From contig JAHBBC010000016.1 of the NCBI GenBank assembly GCA_019915015.1, positions 124,001 to 188,000 on the forward strand: 64,000 nt of DNA. Direction: 5' to 3'. The position numbers and the translations under genes are program-made. Shown piece by piece: positions 12,225 to 21,078 of the stretch (its first letter is position 1; the number at the start of each line of letters is the position of its first letter). The notes under the pieces are model-generated. The model was not told where the DNA came from and did not search any database. It saw nothing but the letters and a program-made list of their open reading frames with translations. The stretch is from Auriscalpium vulgare. Lineage: Eukaryota > Basidiomycota > Agaricomycetes > Russulales > Auriscalpiaceae.

Positions 12225-12345
12225 CCGTCTTCCATCTCTCTTTCGCCGTCTGCCACGTCTCTACCGCCGTCCCAAACCTCTCTGCCGCCGTTCTCAACCT
12301 CCCCGCCACTCCCTTCAGCATCCAAGCCGCTCCATCTCCAGTCGC
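12225..12345. repeat. 21-bp minisatellite, block 1
   Basis: Degenerate units of about 21 bp built on CTCTNCCGCCGTN repeat here. The same unit recurs in block 2. Confidence 0.5.
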
Positions 12346-12539
12346 CTGCCGCCTTGTCGACATTTCTTCGCTCTCTTTGACTGATTGTGTCTGCTTCTTC
12401 TTCTGCCTCTGCTCTCTTGCGTCGTTGCTCGTTGCTTTCATGTGGTCGTTGTTCACTTTCCGCTCCCGTGCCTCTCCCTGCTCTATCATCCTGCCCGTCC
12501 ATCGCCCTCCTTAGGGTCCTCGGCTCCCGGTGTTCGATG

Positions 12540-12760
12540 TCCTCGACGAGTTTCATCTCCGTCTCTGCCGCCGTCGTCCCCATCTCTGCCGCCATCTTCC
12601 ACATCTCTACCGCCATTTTTCCAGATGTCTGCCGCCGTCTTACAGGTCTTTGCCGCCGACTTCCATGACTCCGCTGTTGTCTCTGCCGCCGTCAACGTCT
12701 CTGCGCATGATCGCTGCCCTCTTCAACGTCTCTGCTGCCCCTTCAACGACCCCGTCACAC
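12540..12760. repeat. 21-bp minisatellite, block 2
   Basis: Units such as ATCTCTGCCGCCATCTTCCA recur with ~21-bp spacing. On the minus strand they read as seven-residue repeats (GGRDVED-like); in other frames they give other heptads. Coding status is unsupported. Confidence 0.6.
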
Positions 12761-13250
12761 CCTTCACGATGGGCATCGACGCTCCATACAACGTCTTTAG
12801 TCGCCTGCCGCCTTGTTTCTATCTTTGATTGACCGTCTCTACTTCGTCTTTGGTTTTGGCTTTGGCTCTCTTTTCTCTCCCATTGTTGCTCATAGTGCTC
12901 GTCTAGAAATCCGTCTGCGCTCGTCCCTTGTCTCAATATCTCATGCGTCTCTGTTTATCCTCGCGGTGCTTGCATCTGAACTGCTGTGTATGTGTCTTCG
13001 AGACGAAGAGACTGGGGCAGCGGGGAGGATGTGCTGGGCGGGCTAGCAGGAGCTGTCGACGGCAACGGGACACCGCGGCGGAGGACGAGGTTGGCTCCGG
13101 GATCTCGCCGCCTGCTGTCTGCGCATCCGTGTCCTCTCAGGTCTTCCATTGTCATCTTTCTGGATCTCTAGCCATAGCGCTTCTCGTTGTGGTCTGTATT
13201 ATTGGTGGGCCTCGCTGTAGTTCTGGCTTAACTTCCCTCTGTGCTTCTGG

Positions 13251-13510
13251 TCTAGCTGCGCTTTCTCTCTGCCTTCGTCTCGTCCCTTCTGATGCGTTCC
13301 TTGTGCGGCATTTGTATGTGCTCTTCTACTTGGTACCTCCACTCGCCGTCGATGACCGATCTTTCCTGCTCTACGCTTGGTCTAGCTGCGCTTTCTCTCT
13401 GCCTTCGTTTCGTTCCTTCTGATGTGTACGTTGCGCGGCATTTGTCTGTGCTCTTCTAGTTGGGTACATCCGCTCGCCGTTGATGTCCGATCTTTCCTGC
13501 TCCACGCTCA
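13251..13510 (+). repeat. 130-bp tandem duplication, two copies
   Basis: Copy 1 (13251-13380) and copy 2 (13381-13510) both begin TCTAGCTGCGCTTTCTCTCT and stay closely similar through CGATCTTTCCTGCTC. Copies are directly adjacent, consistent with a local tandem duplication. Confidence 0.85.
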
Positions 13511-14223
13511 CCATCTAGTCTTGCTTCTTCAGCTCCCCTGTACTTATGCGCTGCACTCGTCCCTGCTCTTTCATTGCTGCCCGTTGGTTCGGTTCTACTG
13601 TGGCAATCACCTTGCTCATTGTCGAGGCTGCATGTCTGACGTTCTGGTTCTGAAATGCTAGCATGTGATTGCCTCTGTCTCAGCCTTGCCCCGCCGGCTA
13701 CATTTCAATCTTGATGTTGATCTGGGTCGCCATGTTGTTGTTTTCTCGCGCTCTTCTACGGGACCGCTATGCTCTGGCACCGGTCGCATCTTAATCTTCT
13801 CTTTTTTTTCGTCAGTATCGTGCGCTAATGGACACTCGCCTGGTCTCCGGCTCTGATTTCGCCCTACAGCTTTGCTTCTCCCTGCCCCTTCTTCCCTGTT
13901 CTCGATAATTCGGCACATATTGCTCATATTGCTCTGTGGTTCTAATCTAGCCCTCGTCGCTCCCTCGGCCTTCCCTGGACTATGTCTTTCTTATCTTGAG
14001 TACGTCCATTGGTCCAGTTGCATCTCTCTTCCCGTCTACGTCTTTGGTTTTATCTTGTGGTTTACTACTGTCTTTTGACTTGCATCCCTGCTTTTGTCGA
14101 GAGGCATGCTTTACGATTCCTTTGAATCGTTGCTTATGTCATCTACATCCAGCATTTTTTCGACCCATGCAACGACAGTCTGTGTCGCCTTTTTTGGAAA
14201 TACACTCCCACGCTATGTCTACT

Positions 14224-14650
14224 CGCACTTTCAATGCTCCCTCACGATTGCTCATAATGATCACATGAATTGTTGCAAATACAGTAATTACAAAACCATG
14301 TAATGCCTACAAATGATACATAAGAGTGATATTGTCGAGATTGACAGCATGAGTAGTGTGAAGATGATGACATCATTCCGGGTTTTAAATTGCATTTAAA
14401 ACCCGGAATGATGTCATTGCTTAGTAATAGGCCTCGCACTCTGACTTTCTACACTCCCTTGCTTTTGCTCAGAATGATCACATGAATTGTTGTAAATGCA
14501 GCATTCAGCAAACCTTGCAATGCTTACAAGTGATGCAGAATAGTGATATTGTAGTGATTGCATAGTGTAAAGACAATGTCATCATTCCGGGCTTTAGATG
14601 CAATTTATAACCCGGAATGATGTCATCACTCTTAGTAATAGGCCTGGCAC
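14224..14650. repeat. Two tandem ~205-220 bp units, each with a long palindrome
   Basis: Units at about 14224-14429 and 14430-14650 share AATGATCACATGAATTGTTG near the left, a GTGATATTGT block in the middle and AGTAATAGGCCT at the right. Each contains an inverted repeat centred near 14392 or 14600. No coding potential is evident. Confidence 0.75.
14367..14417. repeat. Perfect palindrome, 24-bp arms, 3-bp loop
   Basis: Left arm 14367-14390 begins ATGACATCATTCCGGG; right arm 14394-14417 is its exact reverse complement; the spacer is TGC. The second tandem unit carries a diverged version at about 14575-14627. It could form a cruciform or transcript hairpin, or be the core of a small foldback element. 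Confidence 0.9.
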
Positions 14651-15109
14651 ATCTGCCCATACCAAAGTAGCCCGTAGCGCAGCCCGAGATATGTGCTTCG
14701 CCCACCGCTGTCCAGTGCATTGCAGGGCGAGCGGCCCAGTTGCATAGCAGTGTCACACAGTGCAGCAGGGGCTCTGCCCTGAATGCTCTAAGTAGTCATT
14801 ATATTCATCCAATGTACCTGCAATAGATATATGTAATATAAAAGAAATTCTAGAGAAATCTGAGTCCAACTGAGAGTGGAATCGTACCGCCGTGCTGCGC
14901 ACCGGCCCACTCCCAGCAAGTTTACCGGACAAGCACAATCACGCTGTGGACATGTGAGTTGAGGCACTGGTGCAATACAATCATCGTGCAGGCGATCTCA
15001 CGTCCGTCACTTACCATTTGCCTGCACAGTTATACGAGTTGGAATCCGCGGTTGAAGTATTGAATCTGCATGGTATACCGTATAATGTACAAGGCGCTCT
15101 GTGCGAGCA
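14651..15109. other. Intergenic, nothing recognised
   Basis: This lies between the palindromic tandem units and the DUF6593 remnant. No exon chain or RNA gene was seen. Confidence 0.4.
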
Positions 15110-15780
15110 ATCTTATCGCGGTCCTAGCCGCTGGAACTGAGTTTCGCCGCCGGGATCGTGACCGCCGCCGCCCGACCAGTAGCCTCCGTCTCGTTCTCGC
15201 GACGCCGCCTGTCCAACAGGACAAACGATCATGTCGCGCATGCCCTCCGGACGCTCGTCGCGCATGCCCTCCGCACGCTCGTCGAGCAGGAGCTCCGCCG
15301 ACAGCGACTCAACCTCGCGCGAGCGCACGAAGTGCGCGATGGGCTCTGTCTTGGACTGCGCCGTATAGCTGCAGGGCGCGAGTCGATATCACGCACGCTC
15401 ACAAAGAGTGTGCATCTGGAGGCTCCGGACGGCCAGGTTGTTACTTATTCCACGTGTAGTCGACTGCAAACCGCCTTTGAACGTCACAGTCCGAGTCCTG
15501 CGAACCCCTCAATATCTTCCAATTTTGTGGGCCAGCCTTGAAAATGAGCCCGCTATCTGAATGGGATGTGGCTCTTCTGAGCTACGCGCTCGCTAGGACC
15601 CGCAGGCGCGCACCGACGACGACTCCCACTCGGCAACGCGCTCCCCGTAGGGGGCGTGCAGGCGGGTCTGTTGGCGCTCGCGAAGGACCTTGCGACAGTG
15701 TAGAGGGCGGCGCCATGGACGACGACGATGGTCGTGCATTGGAGGCGCCGTGCAGCACGACGTCACGTGCCGAATTTCGG
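15110..15780 (-). pseudogene. Decayed DUF6593-family gene
   Basis: Reading the minus strand from 15780, pieces align in order with the intact copy at 59608-60272. They are CTTIVVVHGAALYTVARSF (intact: CNTTI..GAVLYTVATSF), then GERVAEWE, then DYTWNK with an adjacent stop, then LYGA after a CTGCAG acceptor, then DERAEGMRD. These lie in different frames with in-frame stops, so the gene is broken. DERAEGMRD is duplicated in tandem (DERAEGMRDERPEGMRD). DUF6593 is a basidiomycete-specific family of unknown function. Outer boundaries are approximate. Confidence 0.7.
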
Positions 15781-15940
15781 AAAACCCTGGCTATGGGGAT
15801 GATGAAGTCGACCAAATTTCAGGACCAATTCTGCCCTCGTCCGGCGGCAATACAATGGACCTCAGACATTGTTGAATTTGTCAAACAAGCCGCCCACAGC
15901 TGCGCTGGACCGCAGCACTGCCTTGAATGCTTTAACTCAA
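15725..15940. repeat. Left copy of a diverged repeat flanking the AA9 gene
   Basis: The segment around AAAACCCTGGCTATGGGGAT (15781) resembles the segment around 18104 over ~200 bp. The resemblance includes TGCCGAA upstream, CTCGACCAA-like words, and GCACTGCCTTGAAT versus GAGACTGCCTTGGGAAT downstream. The left copy overlaps the 5' end of the DUF6593 remnant. Confidence 0.5.
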
Positions 15941-16101
15941 CTCGAACCTAGGAGCCTCCAGGCCGGACGACTGGCACTTTTGGATGTCTGCGCTCTCGCA
16001 GCGTTCCGCAAGGACGTCTCAAAAATGTTCTCTCATTCATTCTCGTGCTTGACGGCCGGCCAGATCTCCAAAGTTAAGTCGTACAGGTTAGAAGAATCGT
16101 C

Positions 16102-17328
16102 TCAGTTTCCACCCGTCCACCTAACACCAAGCGGTCAGTGAAAAGGCGCTGCTAAAAGAGAAAGAATTGGGACGCACACAGCAGGCCCCGGAATCGGATA
16201 CGCAGACGTGTCTGTGCCGAGGTCAGCATAGGCCAGCATAGGCCATCAAGGCAGATCAAGCAGGATGTACTTACTCAGGTAGACATCGAATACGACGCCC
16301 GGCGTGCTGGAGGTATACGCACCCGGGAAAGCCACAAAAGAGGTAGGGAGGGCAGTGCCGGACCCGGTGACCTGGAGCTGGATGCACGATGGGTAGAATT
16401 GTGCTCCGGGGTAGACCGCCGCTGACCGGGCGCGTCAGCGAGCGTCGTAGCGTGATGCGAGATTACGATGCATACCTGATTGCAGAGCAACGCTGATTTG
16501 GAGTTTAAGTCTTCATCGCGAGCTGCTGTCAAATACTGTATACGCACATTTCATGGCGCACGATGTATTGCCCTGCCTTGAGCTTTGCCGGCACCGTGAA
16601 GGTGTAGATGCTGTCCGTGGCGGTGAGCAAGTCTGTCGAGGCCCACTTGCCGTCCGACGTCTTGCCAGACTCAGCCACCTTGAACCAAACGGCCCTGCGG
16701 CTTCCGTCAGATACCTGCAAAGTGCAAGAGAAGTTAGAGCTCATACGAGGAGCCGGGTGACCATGCGGTGATGTCGGACGGCGCGCGAGCCATGTATGTG
16801 ATCATGGGCCCCTTGGATCGGAAATGAGCTGCGAGCACATCATGCGGGATAGAAGTTGAGGCAAAGACACGTACGACGTGCGAAGAGGGCCACGTTGTCC
16901 AGTTCAAATTGACCTGCGCTCCTGCCGCAACGGTCCCGTAAATGGGAGCAGGGGCGCTGCCTGGCGAACCGTCGGCCGTGTCCCCGTTGCACTGCAGGCT
17001 GCAGAAAGAAAGAAAATTTCCGTCAAACAGGTGCTGAGCAGCGTTGACGCTTGGAGACGCACTCTATCAAGGTAACGTCGGTGACCGGTCCTGCAAGGCA
17101 GCAGTAAGCCAATGTATGCAGCGACGAAATGAAACGTGTGCTGAGCGTACCATTGCCAGGGATCTTGCGGATGATGCGCTGCGGGATTGGGTTGTAGTAG
17201 GGGTCGGTGTACGAGAGATAGCCCGTGTAGCTCGACGGGCCGGCCACAACTTCCTGCACGTACCCATGTGCAGACGCGCCGCGCAGAGCAGACAAGAGTG
17301 CCAATGTCGCGAAAGAGATGCCGATCAT
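16102..17328 (-). CDS. AA9 lytic polysaccharide monooxygenase (secreted)
   Basis: This copper enzyme oxidatively cleaves cellulose or other beta-glucans outside the cell. Nine exons (minus): 17328-17151, 17090-17063, 16998-16875, 16811-16747, 16694-16548, 16492-16476, 16421-16275, 16211-16178, 16120-16102; 252 residues. A 20-residue signal peptide (MIGISFATLALLSALRGASA) is followed directly by HGYV, so His-1 of the copper brace is the mature N-terminus. The second brace His lies in SHVGPMITYMA. The axial region is RHEMIALQ then AQFYPSC, and the end is YPIPGPAVWTGGN. No CBM1 is present. An upstream in-frame Met at 17346 is possible, but the TATA box at 17380-17387 would leave it almost no leader. 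Two exons are only 17 and 19 nt. Confidence 0.95.
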
Positions 17329-17379
17329 GCTGAGTGTGCTGCCCAACCTAGTAGGCTGTTCGGATAAAATGTGTGTCCA

Positions 17380-17387
17380 TTTTTATA
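17380..17387 (-). promoter_or_regulatory. TATA box of the AA9 gene
   Basis: TATAAAAA on the minus strand lies about 52-59 bp upstream of the chosen ATG at 17328. This spacing favours that Met over the one at 17346. Confidence 0.55.
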
Positions 17388-18955
17388 GGAAGGCAACGAC
17401 GAACTGTGTCTGAAAGATGGAGCATAGGGTAATTGTCGGATATCGGACATGGTCCAAGGGTACCTGGATGCGAGAATCACCCGCGGCAGCGATAGAAGCG
17501 CAATAGTCAAACACGGAGGCGTGGTGTATAGTGCAATGTAGGGAGGCCGGAACATCATTGGCAGTTTATTGGGGTTCGACGCCAGGGACGAGTGGCGATG
17601 TGAGCAGACGACGAGTCACGCATCTTGCAAGTTGTCTCCAGGCGGGCCGCATCTCCACGTGCAAAGCCATTCGTGAGGTCGAGAGCTTGTCCAGTAAGGT
17701 GCGCACTGCAGAGAGCGGACCGCAGACACCAGATGACTAGGCCAGAAGCAATGGATGGTGAATGACGAGCATGCGGAACGTACCATGCAACGATCAGGGA
17801 AGTTGGACAGGTGCGCAGAAGATTGCTGCTGACAGCAATCAGGGTGCACGCGCACAAGGTCGCATCCCTTCATGCAGAAACTGCGGGGCCATCTTCGTGA
17901 GGACTGAGGAGCACCGTTCGGCGGACGCGACTCGAGTTGACATGTGCTTGACTTCCCAGCCGCGAGTGACAGAGAAACACGGAGGACGTGGCGATAAGAT
18001 GAGAGTAATATTGGTACACATAGGGTGGACGTTTGAACAGCTCTTTGACGAACACGTTGAAGGCTGCAGTGTGAGCAATCGTTCGGCATATGCCGAACCC
18101 AAGAAAACCCTGGCTAGGGGGATGGCCCGGGTGAAACTCGACCAAGTTTGAGACCAAGTTTGAACTCGTCCGTCAGCGACCCACTGGACCCCAGCCATTG
18201 CGGAATGCATCACACAACCTGCCGACAATTGTCCCCGACCGCGAGACTGCCTTGGGAATCGTAGCTCGCTCGCTGCGAGCCGGGCCGGCCGAGCCTGTCG
18301 GCCCGCGCGAGCGCTGTCCCGCATCAGCGGCGGTGGTCGAACGTACAGTATTCAGGGCACACAGTTCCTGAGATATACTTTAAGTTTCTACTCAGGCAGG
18401 GCCTCTCGTTCTCCATGGATATGTACATATTTTTCGCCCGCTTGTGCCGGGTGGGCCTCGCGGGCCCACGAGTCGCAACGTGCTTCGTGGCCACACGCTC
18501 AGGACCAGTTTGATCACTTACTACGCGTCCGTCCGCCTCGCCATCCAAGCCCGCGGTACTCCGCGGTATCGGATTTGCGTTGGCGCCCCGGCGACGAGTG
18601 GATCGAGAGGCCTAGGGATCGAGCCGGCGCTTCGGTATATATTGGCATCCACTCGATCGGACTCGAAGCAAAAGCTACCCTGCAAATCCGACAACTAAGC
18701 GCCATCGAGATCATCGTCGGTCCGTCTCAGTCCGTCTCTCCTGGATAGGTCATGGACGTACACGTGATTCATTGTGTGCCCGCATGATGTCGACGATGGA
18801 CTCAGACTGTGAACTGCATTCGTTGTCACTGGCATGAAACGCGGGACGACGAGTGCACGGCAGCTCAAGCCAGTCGCAGCAGCGGAGAGAAATGATTCGG
18901 CTTCAATGATTCGGCTTCGATGCTTTCTGTTCTTACATTCACTTGGACATCCACG
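17388..18955. other. Intergenic, no gene recognised
   Basis: Promoter side of the AA9 gene and 3' flank of the epimerase gene. Several frames of 60-160 codons are open on both strands near 17600-18300, but none has a recognisable domain or coherent splicing. It contains the right copy of the diverged repeat. Confidence 0.45.
18050..18265. repeat. Right copy of a diverged repeat flanking the AA9 gene
   Basis: Direct-orientation relative of 15725-15940; AAAACCCTGGCTAGGGGGAT starts at 18104. The two copies bracket the AA9 gene. Confidence 0.5.
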
Positions 18956-20388
18956 CTACTTCGCAATCCCGACGGCCGCATCGACCTCCGGCCCAATGCT
19001 CGCGTAAAAGTCGTCCGTCGTCTTCGTCGGCGTCCACCCCAGCGCGCGGGCGCGGTCGCCCCGCGCACGGGAGTTGGAGCCCAGGTACGGGCCCTACGCG
19101 GGCGTGTGAGCAGCCACGCCGCGGCGAGACGAAGCAGACGCACCCCGAAGTACTGCTGGATCTCCTCGTCCGTGAAGCTCGTCGGCTCCGCCGTCGCGGA
19201 CTTGCCCAGCGCGTGCAGCGCCTGCGTGTACGTCCGCGCGGCGTCGTACAGCGTGTACTCGCCGGCCTCACCGAAGTAGAAGCCCTCGCGCCCGTGCGGG
19301 GTGTGCGGGTCCGCGCGCGCGGCGTCGAATATAGTCTTGTAGATGTCGCCCTCTGCGATGTTGCGTCAGCCAACGGCGCAGCGAAGCGTATAATATGAGC
19401 GACGACGCACGGTCCTGGATCCAGATGTGCGGCCACACGTTCTTTCCCGCGCCGACCACGCCGCCCTGGCCCCTGCGCACGCTCACCCTGATCGCGCCGG
19501 GGATCTGCTGCGAGTACGGGTTCGCGATGCCCGCGTCGTACACCGGGCCCGCGCCGATGCCCCATATCGTCGACGGGAGGATGATGTAAGTGCGCACGTA
19601 GCCTGCCGCAGGCGATGAGGTCAGCGGCTGCCAAGTAGCGAGCAGTGCATCGGGGACATCGCACCGGCTTGATCGGCTGCGACAACCTCCACGTCAACCT
19701 CGCGGTGCGGCTGCGAGGGCGCGAGCGACTCGATCTGCGCGACGTCGCTGTCGTGGTATATGGTCTCGGAGGCGTATTCGCCCTTCGCGTTGTCGATCAG
19801 TACGCCTGCCCGATCGCGAGTATAAGCGCAGGCTCCGGTGGCGATACAGCACAGCACGCACCGGTTCCGGACTAGGGGGTGTATCAGCGGCAGAGTGGCA
19901 ACGTGAAGAGGTGGGATGAGGACGCACAGTGTGGATGTAGATGGGCACCTGGCCCGACTTTGCGTGCCGCGCATTGAGGCCGCGCAATATCGCGCGGGCT
20001 GCGTCCAAATCATCTGCGTTGGCCTGGTACGCCGTCAGCCACTCAGCGTAAAATCGGGCAGGGGACGTAAAATCGGGCAGGACGTAAAATCGGGTATGCG
20101 CACCGTGTGGATGACGACATCGGACGCGGCCGCGAGCTCCTCGAGCAGATCGCCCCGCGCAAAAGAGCCAGTTTGGGTTTTGACGCCGAGGTCGTTGAGC
20201 TTCTTGGCTTTGGCGTCGTCGCGGACGAGGGCTGTGATTTCAAAGGAGGCGTGCTCCGAGTGGGCGAGCAGGCGCTGCAGCACAACGCCGCCGATGTAGC
20301 CTGGGGGTGGATTAGAAAGAGATTGTATTAGACGTCGATGAAACGTGCCAGTAGCGCCTGTGATGAAGATCTTGACAGTAGAGGACAT
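18956..20388 (-). CDS. NAD(P)-dependent epimerase/reductase (extended SDR, NmrA-like)
   Basis: Eight exons (minus): 20388-20349, 20300-20104, 20023-19928, 19871-19862, 19805-19665, 19602-19411, 19352-19144, 19093-18956; 1023 nt, 340 residues. The N-terminus MSSTVKIFITGATGYIGG is a Rossmann dinucleotide motif, restored by removing a 48-nt intron with a GC donor (20301-20348). Later come ALVRDDAKAKKL, SDVVIHT, HTSGTGVL (active-site region of the family), TYIILPSTIWG and HGREGFYFGEAGEYT. Exon 4 is only 10 nt. Intron 2 (20024-20103) contains three tandem copies of a TAAAATCGGGCAG-like word. The substrate is unknown; related fungal proteins are annotated as NAD(P)-binding or isoflavone-reductase-like. 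Confidence 0.9.
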
Positions 20389-21078
20389 GGTCAACAGAGT
20401 GCAAGATGCGTTGGAATCGGGGCGCTCGGTGTGCGATGACAAATAGACTTTATGATGTTGGCGTGTCTTACGGTATCACCGTAACGAAAAGACGATGTTT
20501 GCCGAATGTTGATTAGTAGCACTTGGTACAACCAGGGCAGATATGTCGGCGATGCCGCGATGGGAGCGCGAGCGCGCAGGAAGACGCCGAGAGGGAAGAT
20601 TGATGAACGTCAGAGGTGGGCGATATGGAGGAAAGATAGTGGGCGGCGGTGGGCGGTGAGCGGTGGGCGGTGGGCGTTGGGCGTTGTGGGCTGCAGCGTC
20701 GGGGGGTCGAGGACGTTGAAAACGTCGAGGACAACGATCGGGAGGGTTGACTCGACAGGGTCCAAGTACTGGCATCTGGCGATGCGATCTGCACAGCACG
20801 CGTCGACTTGGTGGACGTTCCCCATATGGACATGGCGCAGGCAAGTCCTCACCATCCAGCCAGACCCGGCGCTGACCTCCTTTGCTTTCCTCCATCACTT
20901 GCTCCCGTCACCACCCGCGCCCTTCCCACCTTCCCGAAGCCCCACTGCCACACTCGCCCTCCCCACATCGCTCTCGGTCTTAGTCTGCGACTCCGCCGTG
21001 CTCGTCTGACATATACAGCCCTTTCCCCGCACCCGCCTCCCTCAAAATCTCCCTTTTTCTCGCTCCCTGTCCCCCTGC
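20389..21078. other. Intergenic promoter region with G-rich microsatellite
   Basis: Divergent spacer between the epimerase (-) and the transcription factor (+). At about 20639-20690 the plus strand carries repeated GGTGGGC/GGTGAGC words. Downstream, 21000-21078 is C/T-rich, typical of a fungal leader. No exon is supported. Confidence 0.5.
20639..20690 (+). repeat. G-rich (GGTGGGC)n microsatellite
   Basis: Roughly seven degenerate heptamer units with GGG runs lie between two divergent genes. The spacing of GGG runs would allow a G-quadruplex. Confidence 0.65.

Larger units (their letters stand above)
12100..14130. repeat. Pyrimidine-rich gene-poor tract
   Basis: For about 2 kb the plus strand is strongly enriched in C and T, with many CTCT, TCTGCC and CTTC words, and no recognised gene. 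It contains two 21-bp minisatellite blocks, a roughly 460-bp duplicated segment (junction words near 12341 and 12800), and a 130-bp tandem duplication at 13251-13510. Frames are open in several phases because the repeat period is divisible by three, so these should not be taken as genes. Confidence 0.6.

Noticed and set aside
12167..12936. Several 90-150 codon open frames on both strands
   Set aside because: They arise from a 21-bp repeat, whose length is divisible by three, so all frames tend to stay open. No splice or domain support.
15113..15541. Plus-strand open frames of about 125-130 codons
   Set aside because: They are shadows of the minus-strand DUF6593 remnant, which explains the same bases with family-matching residues.
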